A stretch of 64,000 nucleotides of DNA from Bacteroidota bacterium (GCA_030706405.1 JAUZOO010000011.1:62001-126000), one strand, 5' to 3'. Numbered from the stretch's first letter, positions 8,876 through 19,183 are shown. Notes: a model not told the origin generated them from the letters alone. Program-made: numbers and translations.

Positions 8876-9868
8876 TTACAATTGCACTCCGCCTTCCTCG
8901 CTTAAGGTACTTTTCACATTAGAAAAATCGACCAGGATCGGTTTCAAAAAAACTGTGGGAACATCCAATTTTCCATTGAACGAACCCGACTTGCAATGTG
9001 TAACATCCTTTCCACTGGCTAGTTTAACTGCTAATTGAGCTGCTATTTTGGCCTCGTTTTTAAACGATTTAAAAACAGTCATGGATTGTTGCCCGTTAAT
9101 AATTCTGCGGCAAGCGGCCAAATCGGCATCAAGTCCGGTAGTGACTACCGAAGATATCATTTTATTTTCTTCCAGAGATTTAATAACCCCGCCAGCCATC
9201 CCATCATTGGACGCAAGTACGGCATCGATCTTTTCTCCACTCAAATTTATAACGCTACATACATCTTTGTATGCATTTTCTTCGGACCAATCTTCAACAT
9301 AGGTACTATACAGTATTCTAATTTTCCCCGAATCAACAAGCGGTTTTATAATTTCCATCTGCCCTTCTTTAATCAATTCGGCATTTTTGTCGGTTTTATC
9401 GCCACCTATAATTACATAATTCCCCGAAGGCTTATGCTTAATTGCATAAGACGCCTGAAGCCGTCCTACCTCCCGGTGATCGAACCCTATTAAATAATCG
9501 AGGTCGCAATTCTGAATTAATCGCTCATAGGCGATAACCTTAACTCCTTTATCATGAGCAAATCGGACTATTGATGCTGCAAGATTTTGGTTTACAGCCG
9601 TAATTACCAGCACCTTTGCCCCTCTCTCAATCATCTCCATGGACTGTTTTAGCTGCACATTGGGATCGTTAGAAGCATTGCCAAACTCAACAACACCGCC
9701 CAACTGCTTTACTTCTGCCGAAAAATAGTCCCGATCCTTCATATACCTGGCATCTTCCAAATTAGGAAGCAAAAATCCTATCTTTAATGAATTATCAGTG
9801 CAAGAGGTTATTAGCAGTAAAAAAACCGCTAAACAATTCAAATATAGTTTGGAATAATATCGATTCAT
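8876..9868 (-). CDS. Periplasmic sugar-binding lipoprotein, XylF/RbsB-like, without ABC partners
   Basis: The 330-residue protein has a lipobox (LLITSC near residues 18-23), then a type I periplasmic-binding fold. Visible features are KIGFLLPN at the mature N-terminus, AVNQNLAASIV near 93, the hinge region around YLIGFDHREVG and the later VLASNDGMAGG. This is the layout of D-xylose/ribose-binding proteins. No ABC permease or ATPase gene is anywhere in the window. It sits between GH2 and GH31 with gaps of 35 and 44 bp, so it is co-transcribed with hydrolases. It may buffer or present a released monosaccharide, or signal its presence; I cannot decide from sequence. Confidence 0.85.
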   Translation of the reverse strand: MNRYYSKLYLNCLAVFLLLITSCTDNSLKIGFLLPNLEDARYMKDRDYFSAEVKQLGGVVEFGNASNDPNVQLKQSMEMIERGAKVLVITAVNQNLAASIVRFAHDKGVKVIAYERLIQNCDLDYLIGFDHREVGRLQASYAIKHKPSGNYVIIGGDKTDKNAELIKEGQMEIIKPLVDSGKIRILYSTYVEDWSEENAYKDVCSVINLSGEKIDAVLASNDGMAGGVIKSLEENKMISSVVTTGLDADLAACRRIINGQQSMTVFKSFKNEAKIAAQLAVKLASGKDVTHCKSGSFNGKLDVPTVFLKPILVDFSNVKSTLSEEGGVQL

Positions 9869-9903
9869 TTCAAAATAATCAGTAAAAATAGTTTCAATTG
9901 CGT

Positions 9904-12840
9904 TTAAAAATTATTGTAAGGCTCTACGATAAGCTTATATTTTCCATCCATAAGCAAAGCTTCATCAAAGTCTATTTGTACCGATTTTGACTCGCCTTTC
10001 ATGAGTGTGAAATAATCGTCATTCATCGTGGCAGGAAGAATACGTTCTCCATCACTTGCCCTGACGACCTGAACTTTAATGGCAAATGCCGGCGCCGATG
10101 ACGTATTGGTTATGGTAGCACTAATGATAATGCGGCCATCTTTACGGGTAAGTTTTGATGTTATTTTTAGATTTACCTTTGGCAACGAATTCAAAGCAGT
10201 ATAATCGGCATTTTTGCTACTTCTCCAGTAAAAATTATAGGAGACCAGTTCATTCTTGCTATTTTTCAGGTACAAGCGGATAAACTGCATTTGTGGCGCA
10301 ACCGGTTTGGTATCAGCATAAACCTCAAAATCGTAAAGCGAATAACCATATCCGGTGGCTCTTTTTACACCCAGCATACGCACATACCGGCCTTTGGCGG
10401 GGGTAACTAAAAGATGCTCATAGCCGCCTTTTGACTGATCGGTCGTGTAAATATCCGACCAGTTAACGGCATCGTCCGAAACCTGAAGTTTATAAGCCTT
10501 GGCATAAGCAGCTTCCCAGTTTAAGACAACCGACTTTACGGTCTTACTTTCGCCAAGATCGACATAAACCCACTCATCATCCGTGTAGTTACTACTCCAA
10601 CGCGAGCCATTATTGCCATCGGACACTGCCGCAGCGTCACTGGCATCGGTTGACACGGAAGATGCAACGGCCCGTTTCTTAAAAGCCATATTATCGGTAT
10701 TAAGATCGAGATCGAGCGTAAAACAAGGACGAGCTGTATTGGACGAGCTATTTACAATCGCCGTTTTCCCAAGATTTTTCTGTACTAATCCATTAAGATT
10801 ATACACAACCGCTTCGGCTTTCAGGTCATTAACTGTGTTAAGACTGGTATTCACCACCTTTACCGAATTATCGGCATAACTCCATTGAATATGGATGGGT
10901 TCGCAAGCTTTTTTCACCCCCCAGTAAGCTCCGTTCAAATCATAATAGTAATCGTACGTTTGCCATACCATCGACGGGTAGGCCGACTGGCTCATCCAGG
11001 TCATAACACCGGAGGCGTCGTTCCACATATTATGCAGCCATCCTTCGTACAAAGCCTTGTTGGTTTCGATGTTTACCAACTGGGCTTTACGGCAATAATC
11101 CTCGATACCCTTAGCCTGTCCGTAACTTTTATTGATGGTACGGTCGTAAGTATCCGGTCCGCCATTACCTGCCGAAGGACCAAAGAAATGCTTGTCCCAC
11201 ATCTCATTTCTGGGCCACCAGGTTTCTTTGGGCATAAACTTTTTAAAGCTTTCGAAAGAGACAAACACGGCTGTACCGATTTCGGTGCGGAATCCCCAGC
11301 CTTTGTCGCCGCCAAAGCCATTGGGCGATCTGGTGAAATACCAGATAGGATGAAAATTAGCCCACGGACCACTTCCGGTCAACGCGTCAGAATGCGAGTT
11401 TGCCTGATATAACCGATCGTTTGCGTCAAATACTTTCACATCTTCTTTCAGCCAAGTATTGAGCGGAGGCAACGGATAGCCTTCATTATCGCCACACCAT
11501 ACGGCAATACAAGGATGATTGCGAAGTCGTTTAATTTTTTCAACTGCATTTTTATTGAAAGCGTTCACATCCGAAGGGAGATTGGGATGCGAGTTCAACC
11601 AGAAATCGTCCCAAACCATGATCCCGTATTTATCGCAAGCTTCGTAAAACTCTTCATCGGTGGTAGAACCAATCCAGTTTCGGATCATGTTAAAATTCAT
11701 TTCCTTATGAAGTTTAACTTTCAGATCGTATTCCGCGCCTCGGCAACGAAGCATGTATTCGGACATTCCCCAGTTACCGCCTTTTACAAAAACAGGCTCG
11801 CCGTTTACCTTGATATGCAACACATTTCCAATGGTATCGTACGTATATTTTTTGATACCAAACGTTATCTTTTTTGTATCGGACAATTCATTGCTTTTAT
11901 TGAATTTCAGCTCTGCAGTATAAAGTTTTGCCTCGCCATACCCGTTGGGCCACCACAATTCAGGATTGTTAATTTCCAGCTCTTTAACCTTCTTCTGATC
12001 AAAAAATACGGTTTGATTCTGATGAGCCCCAATCTTTACCTTTTGCGAAAAGCTGATATTACCCGGATTTATTACTCCGCTAAGTTCCCCTTCCTGTTCG
12101 ACATCGGAGCTGTTGTTGAGTTCAATATTTAGGCTGACCTCAGCTTTTGATTTTGAAGGCACTTCGGTCCGAATCCATGAGTCATTAATGGTTACCGCCC
12201 CGGAAGAAGTGAGGTAAACATCGTCGGTAATACCCATTAAAAGTCCGGGTACATAAGGCATCCAGTCCCAGCTGGAACTTGAAATGTAGGTTGGACTGGC
12301 ATAATTGGGGATTGGTGTTTGCGGCCAGTAAACGAGAACCGCCAGCACATTGGGTTTGTCTTTTACCAGCAGGTTACTTATATCATACTTTCCCCGTTCC
12401 ATGAAGCCGTCGAGTTTGCCTAAAAATTCGCCATTGAAGTAAACATCACCTTTACGGTTAATGCCTTCAAAGTTTAACCAGGTTTTTTCGGCAGTATAGT
12501 TTACAGGCAAATTAAACTCGGTACGATACCAAAAGTTTCTGTCGTACTTTTTTTTGTCGACCTTATAAATATTATCGCCGAAGTTGGGATCTTTTTCGAG
12601 CCCGGCAACAACATACGAGTTGAAAACCGTACCGGGCACAATGGCACTCACCCAGCCTGAGGTGTTAATTCCGGAAGGAAAAATTTCAGCAGCAGCCTTC
12701 TTTACATCCGCCTGTGCTATTACCTTCCACTGAACCGATTTATTGTCAGAATTTAATGACATCCGGTTATTTTGCGCAAACGTTTCAATATTGAGTCCGG
12801 CCAGCACCGCTAAAACTATTAATAATGATCTCATATGCAA
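9904..12840 (-). CDS. Glycoside hydrolase family 2 (beta-mannosidase / exo-glucosaminidase type) with embedded F5/8-type C domain
   Basis: The 978-residue protein has a signal peptide, a GH2 sugar-binding jelly roll, an Ig-like domain and a TIM barrel. The likely acid/base Glu is in CGDNE near residue 453 and the nucleophile Glu in FRTEIG near 519. The N-terminal pattern (WVSAIVPGTV, DRNFWYRTEF) is that of beta-mannosidases, mannosylglycoprotein endo-beta-mannosidases and exo-beta-glucosaminidases. A discoidin/F5-8-type C domain, probably a CBM32-like lectin, is inserted at about residues 718-842, followed by a last beta-sandwich. With GH92 and GH130 upstream, cleavage of a beta-mannosyl core such as Man-beta-1,4-GlcNAc is a fair inference. 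Confidence 0.85.
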   Translation of the reverse strand: MHMRSLLIVLAVLAGLNIETFAQNNRMSLNSDNKSVQWKVIAQADVKKAAAEIFPSGINTSGWVSAIVPGTVFNSYVVAGLEKDPNFGDNIYKVDKKKYDRNFWYRTEFNLPVNYTAEKTWLNFEGINRKGDVYFNGEFLGKLDGFMERGKYDISNLLVKDKPNVLAVLVYWPQTPIPNYASPTYISSSSWDWMPYVPGLLMGITDDVYLTSSGAVTINDSWIRTEVPSKSKAEVSLNIELNNSSDVEQEGELSGVINPGNISFSQKVKIGAHQNQTVFFDQKKVKELEINNPELWWPNGYGEAKLYTAELKFNKSNELSDTKKITFGIKKYTYDTIGNVLHIKVNGEPVFVKGGNWGMSEYMLRCRGAEYDLKVKLHKEMNFNMIRNWIGSTTDEEFYEACDKYGIMVWDDFWLNSHPNLPSDVNAFNKNAVEKIKRLRNHPCIAVWCGDNEGYPLPPLNTWLKEDVKVFDANDRLYQANSHSDALTGSGPWANFHPIWYFTRSPNGFGGDKGWGFRTEIGTAVFVSFESFKKFMPKETWWPRNEMWDKHFFGPSAGNGGPDTYDRTINKSYGQAKGIEDYCRKAQLVNIETNKALYEGWLHNMWNDASGVMTWMSQSAYPSMVWQTYDYYYDLNGAYWGVKKACEPIHIQWSYADNSVKVVNTSLNTVNDLKAEAVVYNLNGLVQKNLGKTAIVNSSSNTARPCFTLDLDLNTDNMAFKKRAVASSVSTDASDAAAVSDGNNGSRWSSNYTDDEWVYVDLGESKTVKSVVLNWEAAYAKAYKLQVSDDAVNWSDIYTTDQSKGGYEHLLVTPAKGRYVRMLGVKRATGYGYSLYDFEVYADTKPVAPQMQFIRLYLKNSKNELVSYNFYWRSSKNADYTALNSLPKVNLKITSKLTRKDGRIIISATITNTSSAPAFAIKVQVVRASDGERILPATMNDDYFTLMKGESKSVQIDFDEALLMDGKYKLIVEPYNNF

Positions 12841-12882
12841 TGTGTAAAGAATATTTTATTCAAATTATAATTTCGTAGTTAG

Positions 12883-12905
12883 AAAAAGGACTTGCAGCCC
12901 TTTTT
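12883..12905 (-). terminator. Possible terminator between GH130 and GH2
   Basis: AAAAAGG (12883-12889) pairs with CCTTTTT (12899-12905). On the minus strand the hairpin runs into a T run. It falls in the 78-bp gap after GH130 and may reduce rather than stop read-through into GH2. Confidence 0.45.
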
Positions 12906-12918
12906 AAAGTTGAGGCAA

Positions 12919-14064
12919 TTAATCTTTACGCAACGGTTTTGCCGGATCGTACACTGCAACAGCTACGCGCGAATCGGCACAACCATAATACAAAAACCAT
13001 TTTTTCTTGAAGAAAACCAGTCCTTCAATAAAAACCGTTCCGGCCGGGTATTGCCCGCTTTTCTCAAACGACTCTGTCGGCACAAAAAACGGTTTATCAA
13101 GACGAGAAACGAGTTTTTCGGGATTTTTAAGGCTGAATAAAGCCTGTCCGGCACAATAAGCCCCGACGGTATAATTGGCATCACCATCGCTTCCCGGAAG
13201 ATTTTTGCCGTTATACATCAGCAGAATCCCTTTACTGGTAATGATTGAAGGAGGCCCGCATTCAGTAAGCTGGCTGTCAAAATATCCTTTCCGTGGCGAC
13301 ATTAAAATTTTCAGTTCTCCGTTACTTTCGACCAAAGGTTTCCAATTAACCAAATCGGTAGAGGTTGCCGCATAAACGTTGGCTTCGCCCCAGTACATCC
13401 AGTACGCGCCGTTAATCTTTGCAATAACCAGTTTCCCTTTTTTAACTTTGGTTAGTACCGATGCCGATTTCGTTGCCATGTTAAAAAACTTTCCCTGATA
13501 AGCTTCCCTGAAAACCGGACCCGACTTTTTCCAATGAATCAAATCCTTGGATGTAGCAGCCGCCAAACGGGGAACTTTATTATTCCACTGGGTATAAAGC
13601 ATTAGGTAAGTTCCATTTTCGGTTACAGCCACGCGCGGGTCTTCGCATCCGCCTCTCCACTCAAACTCTTTCTGGTTATCGTTAGCAGGAAACACAACCG
13701 GTTCGCTGTTTCGTTTAACCTTTAATCCATCCGTACTTTCGGCCAGGCCAATACGTGAGGTACGACCGCCTATCCCCTCTCCCGACTTATCCTCGGCACG
13801 GTAAAGCACATAAATCTTACCATCCTTGGCAACAGCAGCAGGATTGAAAGTGTCGTTCGATTCCCAATCCAGCGATTTTCCACTCATGGGATCGGTAAAC
13901 CGCGATTCGCTGTTGGGTAAAATAATGGGGTTCACGCCCGAAGGCCTCACAAAACTACCTAAAGCCCAGGCAGGAAGCTTGCTTTGCGAAGTTTGTCCAT
14001 GAAGGTTTCCGGCAATCACCAAGAAAACAACAAGTGCTTTTATAATCAGTTTGTTAGTTTGCAT
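12919..14064 (-). CDS. Glycoside hydrolase/phosphorylase family 130
   Basis: The 381-residue protein has a signal peptide (hydrophobic residues 8-22, then HGQ). The five-bladed beta-propeller of GH130 is suggested by FNPAAV and LYRAED near residues 73-92 and by the diagnostic GGCEDPRV near 138-145. GH130 enzymes act on beta-mannosides. Intracellular members are phosphorylases, while secreted ones are often beta-1,2-mannosidases. The signal peptide favours a periplasmic hydrolase here. It starts 25 bp after the GH92 stop, so it is surely in the same operon, which supports a role on mannose-containing glycans. Confidence 0.85.
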   Translation of the reverse strand: MQTNKLIIKALVVFLVIAGNLHGQTSQSKLPAWALGSFVRPSGVNPIILPNSESRFTDPMSGKSLDWESNDTFNPAAVAKDGKIYVLYRAEDKSGEGIGGRTSRIGLAESTDGLKVKRNSEPVVFPANDNQKEFEWRGGCEDPRVAVTENGTYLMLYTQWNNKVPRLAAATSKDLIHWKKSGPVFREAYQGKFFNMATKSASVLTKVKKGKLVIAKINGAYWMYWGEANVYAATSTDLVNWKPLVESNGELKILMSPRKGYFDSQLTECGPPSIITSKGILLMYNGKNLPGSDGDANYTVGAYCAGQALFSLKNPEKLVSRLDKPFFVPTESFEKSGQYPAGTVFIEGLVFFKKKWFLYYGCADSRVAVAVYDPAKPLRKD

Positions 14065-14089
14065 ATTTCAAGATATTAAAATTCAATCA

Positions 14090-16279
14090 TTACTCAAAAG
14101 ACGGTGGTTCTATGCTTGTTCCCCATTGTTTATTAGGTTCTTCCGAAAGCTGAAACATAAGTTTTCCGCCATTTTTAATACTGCTCCATGGAATCCAAGT
14201 GCTGTTGTAATCTCCCTTATTTAGTTTTAATGAATTGACATACGCTTTCGCGGCATCGCCACCTTCGATAAGCAAAGTTTTACCCGAACCCAGGTGAATT
14301 TTAACCATCGGAAATAAAGGACTGTTGATTGAAAAACCAGCCAACCCTGGCACCATTGGATATAGCCCGATGTTTCCAAAAACATACCAGGCACCCATCG
14401 CACCAAGGTCGTCGTTACCCGGTAATCCATTGTCGCGGTTCGAGTATTGTACTTTTATGATGCGACGAATAAGAGCCTGCGTTTTATAGGGAGCACCTGC
14501 CCAGTTGTAAGTCCAGGGCACCTCAAAATCCGGTTCATTTCCTGAAGCAAACCACTCCTGATTATAACTGGCATCAATGCGTTTAAAGAAATCGTCCAAT
14601 CGATCTTCGGCCACCTTTTTTCCGCCAATTGTGTTGATGAGTCCTTTAAGATTGTAGGGAATCATCCAGAAATAATTCCTGTAACTGGCTTCTCTCCAGT
14701 CTTCATCGTATTTTTTCCAGGTTCCGTCTTCATTTTTGGACTGCAACCAGTTTGTTTGCGGATTATAAAGATTTTTCCATAGCTGAGCCCTTTTCAGGTA
14801 AGTGTTATAAAGCGCCTTGTCGTTAAAAGCCTGAAGTGCAAACTGCCCGATGGCAAAATCAGCCGACGTGTATTCGAGCATCATGGAGGCATTCATATAT
14901 CCCTTTTTGAGATACTGGTCGAGGTACGGGCGGGTTAAAATGTCCTGCGATTTGGTTCCGGGAATTTCGGCTCCGCGTCTCATCACTTCCAAGGCTGCCT
15001 TCTTATCAAAGTTATCGGCGCCAAAAGCATAGGCATTAGCTACCAGAATTGCAGTAGGATCGCCCTGCATGATACCGGTCTCGGTATTGGCCATCACCCA
15101 ACGCGGAAAGCCACCTCCGGAAAGCTGGGCAAAATTAATGATTGAGTTCACCATATCGCCAGTTTCTTTTGGAGCGATCATGCTCACTAACTGAATTTGT
15201 GTACGATAGGTATCCCAGTTGCTAAACGAGGTGTAATAATTACGCCCTTCAACTTTATGAACCTTGTTATCGGCCCCCACATATTCGCCGTTCACATCGT
15301 TGCAGATGTTGGGGTGAGCCAGTGAATGGTACAGATGAGTATAAAACTGCGTGGTATGATCGGCCGAACCGCCAGCCACTTCAATCTTACCAAGAATCCC
15401 GTTCCATGCCGCCATGGCAGCATCCTTAACCTTATTGAAATTCCATGCGGTATTTTCCTCCTTCAAATTTTCGCGTGCATTTTCGAGCGAAACGTAGGAA
15501 ATACCGAACTTATACTGAATATCCTTATCCGATGAAACATCGAACGTAAAATAGGCCCCGGAATTCTCGCCTTCTACCGAACCAGAACCAGACTGAATTT
15601 CTGTCCCTTTCCATGTTCCCGACTTAACGGCTTTGGCATCGAATTCGGCCACAAAATAAACTTTGAACGGTGTGATCGATCCGCAGAACGACCCTCCGTC
15701 GGCATAGCCTTCGCAAGTACTTGGACCGATAATTTTGATGGTTGCTTCCTTAATTTTTGTGGCATTTATTCCCGAGCCGATAATAATCGTAGCGGTCTTT
15801 TCGGTTGCAGGGTAAGTATAACGGGCCATACCGGTACGTTTTGTCACGGAAAGCTCGCAGGCAATATCGCCCCGCACCTTTACACTATAATATCCTGCAA
15901 CTGCTTTCTGAACTTTGTACTGAGGGTTTAACTCCATCATGGCATTCGGCGAGGTAGTCAATTCTCCCGCAAGAGGTAATGTCGGGAAATTACCCATATG
16001 ATCGCAACCAGCGCCACTAAGCTGGTTCACCACAAAGCCCTTTTCCTCAGTAAAAAAAGTTGAAGTAAACTGCACCATCCCGAACGGATACATGGCTCCG
16101 GGGAAAGTATAACCGGCCTCAAGGTAACGCTCCGAAATATCATGTCCTTTTCCTTTAGTACCGATGAGCGTGTTTACTTTCTCAGCATAATTGGCTGATT
16201 GTTTTTTTTGTGCAAAAAGCGCCAGTTCACCAACAAGCAGCAAACAAAATGCACCAAATAAAATCCTCTTAATTAGCAT
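14090..16279 (-). CDS. Glycoside hydrolase family 92 alpha-mannosidase (first of three)
   Basis: The 729-residue protein has a signal peptide ending near LALFAQ. The N-terminal beta-sandwich begins with VNTLIGTKGKG and FPGAMYPFGMVQ, typical GH92 motifs. The (alpha/alpha)6 domain carries GNEPDFEVPW near residue 577, with the Glu that serves as general acid in the family, and LPGNDDLGAMGAWY near 619, with the Asp pair that acts as base. GH92 enzymes are calcium-dependent inverting exo-alpha-mannosidases acting on N-glycans and yeast mannan. It is the first gene after the operator at 16330 and leads GH130, GH2, the binding protein and GH31. Confidence 0.9.
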   Translation of the reverse strand: MLIKRILFGAFCLLLVGELALFAQKKQSANYAEKVNTLIGTKGKGHDISERYLEAGYTFPGAMYPFGMVQFTSTFFTEEKGFVVNQLSGAGCDHMGNFPTLPLAGELTTSPNAMMELNPQYKVQKAVAGYYSVKVRGDIACELSVTKRTGMARYTYPATEKTATIIIGSGINATKIKEATIKIIGPSTCEGYADGGSFCGSITPFKVYFVAEFDAKAVKSGTWKGTEIQSGSGSVEGENSGAYFTFDVSSDKDIQYKFGISYVSLENARENLKEENTAWNFNKVKDAAMAAWNGILGKIEVAGGSADHTTQFYTHLYHSLAHPNICNDVNGEYVGADNKVHKVEGRNYYTSFSNWDTYRTQIQLVSMIAPKETGDMVNSIINFAQLSGGGFPRWVMANTETGIMQGDPTAILVANAYAFGADNFDKKAALEVMRRGAEIPGTKSQDILTRPYLDQYLKKGYMNASMMLEYTSADFAIGQFALQAFNDKALYNTYLKRAQLWKNLYNPQTNWLQSKNEDGTWKKYDEDWREASYRNYFWMIPYNLKGLINTIGGKKVAEDRLDDFFKRIDASYNQEWFASGNEPDFEVPWTYNWAGAPYKTQALIRRIIKVQYSNRDNGLPGNDDLGAMGAWYVFGNIGLYPMVPGLAGFSINSPLFPMVKIHLGSGKTLLIEGGDAAKAYVNSLKLNKGDYNSTWIPWSSIKNGGKLMFQLSEEPNKQWGTSIEPPSFE

Positions 16280-16617
16280 TTTAATGTAGTTTTAATGACA
16301 GATATGATTGGTAGAAATATTTCGCAATTTAAAACGATTTAGCAAAATTTCAAAAATTTAAATTAATGATTTATAGTTCATCACAATTGCACAATTGCAA
16401 AACAACAAACACTTATTCAATAAGAATATAAACAACAAATTATCAAGTATTTGAATTTATAAATCGAATTATTACTCAAATTACATCTTTTAAGACCTAG
16501 TTATTTCGTAAAATATTTCAACCTGTTATTTAATAATATATTACAAAAACTAAGCCATTAATTGCTAAATCAATTTACTTTATTTCATTAGCGCAAATAC
16601 GCCCAATATGCCGCTTG
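16280..16617. other. Intergenic region upstream of the first GH92
   Basis: This 338-bp AT-rich spacer lies between the GH127 stop and the GH92 start, both minus strand. It holds the operator at 16330-16346 and a long stretch (about 16360-16600) with no hairpin or coding signal I can support. No clear terminator follows GH127, so read-through is possible. Confidence 0.5.
16330..16346 (-). promoter_or_regulatory. LacI-type operator upstream of the GH92-GH130-GH2 operon
   Basis: TAAAACGATTTAGCAAA is identical over 17 bases to the site at 52736. Read on the minus strand it begins TTTGCTAAATCG, so its end supplies a -33-like TTTG. The matching -7 box is poor here (TATTTCTA after about 23 nt). It lies about 50 bases upstream of the GH92 start. 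Confidence 0.7.
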
Positions 16618-19125
16618 CTATTTCAGCATCGACCCGGGTTTGATACCTTTTACCGAAATGTCATCGTATTTAGCCACAGCGCCATAGGTTCTCACACCTA
16701 TGGCTCCTTTAGAAAAGGAGGTGTCCGTTATTTCAATTACCGGTACTGGCGTTTCATCAATAAATACTTTAATACTTGCGCCCATAGCAACAATTTTCAC
16801 ATGAAACCAGGTATTCGCACGAAAACTGGCATGAGCCGTTTTAATTGGGGTCCAGCTGCCATTTGCTTTTCCTACGACGACATTTCCACTGGCACTAAAA
16901 CCAACATAATATCCATTGTAAGCGTCGGGGCCGGTTGTAGGACTATTAACGCGAAATAACAAACCGGCATCTCCATCAGAACCTACTTGAATTTTAGCTT
17001 CATAACTAAAATCAGAAAACGAGGTTGCAGTTTGTATCGACTTTCCTCCCGGAGCGCCTTCTATATTCGTGGATACGTATTCGCCATTTTCCACCATAAA
17101 ACTTCCGTTATAATTAACCCAACCCACCTGATTACCATCAGAAAAATCATCGTTAAAAGAAGTTGAAATCAAGGAAGGTTTACCAATGTAAGGCAAACAG
17201 GTAACCCTAAGAGTCTGGGCACCAAAAGGAATCAAGGTCACCTTCTCAATTTTACTTTTTGAAACAACCGGACCATACGGAGGATCGTTGGCCATCAACC
17301 CGTTAAGAGACAATTTCCAATCGGGCAATAATTTTGCATGCGCGGTCAAGGTAACAGGAGTGACGGCTTGAACGAACGGATTAGCAGGCATATCCGACTT
17401 ATTGACAGTTATGTTTTTATCGGGATTATTCTTATTGAGCACCAATGCATAATTCCATTTTGTCGTCGGAAGGATTTCGTTTTCGACAAAGCCATTGCCA
17501 TAATCGGTGCGGGTAATCCAATTTTCTCCTATTTTTAAGGAATACACTAATGGCCCACGCTCAATGCTCACCGAATTATTCACTTCATCATTAACCTTCA
17601 GTTTCATTGGGAGTTCCAGCACAACCACGTCGTTATTGTTCCAGATTCGATTAATGGTATAAAAAGTGCCAGGTATAACTTTCTTCTGAACAATCCCATT
17701 TACTTTCACAACCGGCGCGGCGCTCCAAGCCGGAATCCTGAATTTCAGAGGGAAAGAGGTTTGTTGACCGGCGGAAACAACAAAGCTTATCTGCTCCTCG
17801 AACGGATAATTTGTTTTCTCAACAATGCTAACACTTGATCCATTGGACACTTTCGCGGTTACGTGACAAGGGCCATAAGCCATAGCGGCTAAACCGCCAT
17901 CATGCGTGGCAGCCCACATATTTTTTACATAATATGGCCACCCCATGTGCATATTGAAACGACAACACGGGTACCCCGAATATGGGCCCTGCAAAAAACC
18001 ATTATCGTATTCCTGTCCAAAATGAACATTACCAAACTGGCATTTCACCTGGTTAGTTTGGGTATAATAAGCATGGCCTTTAAAATCCTTCCGGAAGGCA
18101 GCAGGCAATGCGTTAAAAGCAACTTTCTCCAAAATATCGCCAATGGAAGGATCGCCCAGAATCATCTGAACCTCCTCGCAGCTTTGCATTTGTTCAACCG
18201 TGGAGCAGGTTTCTAATCCTGTAACAGAGCTTTTGCCATTAATCATCTCGTTACCAGACTCCATTCCGCAAGGCTGACCATGGTCACGCATAAGACATTC
18301 CCGACCATGTTTAAAAGCATCGCGATCAGCTGCATCATTCGATTTTTGATAATATATGGCCGGCATTTTTAGGGCCTGAGGTACATTTACATTGTGCTTG
18401 GGCTGGAAGTCGGCACCCAAATACATAAATTTATTATTGGTAAAGATATCTGTCCAATTGTAGGCCTGACTTTTAAGCTTATCGGCCAAATCCAGAAGGA
18501 AAGCATCTCCGGTTCTGTTGTAAAGCCAAAAAACTATATCAATGTTATCGCCGGCCCTTGACCGTCCCCAACTACTTAATGGGTTGGCATCGAGCTTACT
18601 GTTTTCGTACTGAAAATATTTGGTAAGAAAAGGAATGACACGGGCATCACCTGTTGCCTCGTAAAACTCTTTGATTGCATACAACATTGGCATACGGCAC
18701 CACCAGTCGGCGTTATTGGCAGGACCAAAATACCCGTCGGCGCTCTGATTATCAATTGACCAATCCACCCATTTCCGGGCTTTTTTTATCAGGTCGCCGT
18801 CGTCCAAAACATACGCCAAGGCAATCAGGCCCTTTACGTAATAAGGAACCCGTTCCCAACTATCACCTTTGCCTCCCAGCCAATCGCTGCCAGCTCCAAG
18901 GTTTGCATCTTCCTTGTAAAGCATTTCGGCGTTACCGGTGAGCCCATCCTTTTGTAAATTTAACTGGGTAAGAAGCCAACCATCGGCCTTAACCGATGTT
19001 ATGGGCAAGGGAATAAACGGATTTTCATGCAATGGCGCTTTGTTATTGATGTAATTGAAATTTTGTGCTTCCATCGTTAATGGAAGAATCAACAACATTA
19101 ATATTCCGGAAATCTTTGACAGCAT
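16618..19125 (-). CDS. GH127-type beta-L-arabinofuranosidase family protein with C-terminal concanavalin-like domain
   Basis: The 835-residue secreted protein has a signal peptide (about residues 1-20). The (alpha/alpha)6 barrel of the former DUF1680 family shows its metal and catalytic residues: ETC near residues 304-306 and the pair CC in CCRFNMHMGWP near 385. In GH127 these Glu and three Cys bind zinc, and one Cys is the nucleophile. GH127/GH146 enzymes release beta-L-arabinofuranose. Residues about 665-830 (DDFSDGNQVGW, GLLFRVN, GYYVGF) form a lectin-like beta-sandwich of the LamG/CBM66 type. It is transcribed after Lgt and GH92. Substrate assignment within the family is uncertain. Confidence 0.82.
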   Translation of the reverse strand: MLSKISGILMLLILPLTMEAQNFNYINNKAPLHENPFIPLPITSVKADGWLLTQLNLQKDGLTGNAEMLYKEDANLGAGSDWLGGKGDSWERVPYYVKGLIALAYVLDDGDLIKKARKWVDWSIDNQSADGYFGPANNADWWCRMPMLYAIKEFYEATGDARVIPFLTKYFQYENSKLDANPLSSWGRSRAGDNIDIVFWLYNRTGDAFLLDLADKLKSQAYNWTDIFTNNKFMYLGADFQPKHNVNVPQALKMPAIYYQKSNDAADRDAFKHGRECLMRDHGQPCGMESGNEMINGKSSVTGLETCSTVEQMQSCEEVQMILGDPSIGDILEKVAFNALPAAFRKDFKGHAYYTQTNQVKCQFGNVHFGQEYDNGFLQGPYSGYPCCRFNMHMGWPYYVKNMWAATHDGGLAAMAYGPCHVTAKVSNGSSVSIVEKTNYPFEEQISFVVSAGQQTSFPLKFRIPAWSAAPVVKVNGIVQKKVIPGTFYTINRIWNNNDVVVLELPMKLKVNDEVNNSVSIERGPLVYSLKIGENWITRTDYGNGFVENEILPTTKWNYALVLNKNNPDKNITVNKSDMPANPFVQAVTPVTLTAHAKLLPDWKLSLNGLMANDPPYGPVVSKSKIEKVTLIPFGAQTLRVTCLPYIGKPSLISTSFNDDFSDGNQVGWVNYNGSFMVENGEYVSTNIEGAPGGKSIQTATSFSDFSYEAKIQVGSDGDAGLLFRVNSPTTGPDAYNGYYVGFSASGNVVVGKANGSWTPIKTAHASFRANTWFHVKIVAMGASIKVFIDETPVPVIEITDTSFSKGAIGVRTYGAVAKYDDISVKGIKPGSMLK

Positions 19126-19183
19126 AATAAAAACAGATTAACAAACAGAATTTCAGTATCTACGAACCGTTTAAAAGACAAGA

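Noticed and set aside
11515-12132. Long plus-strand open frame of about 205 codons opposite GH2
   Set aside because: It lies antisense inside a well-supported GH2 gene, has no recognisable domain, and is explained by the shadow of the minus-strand coding frame.
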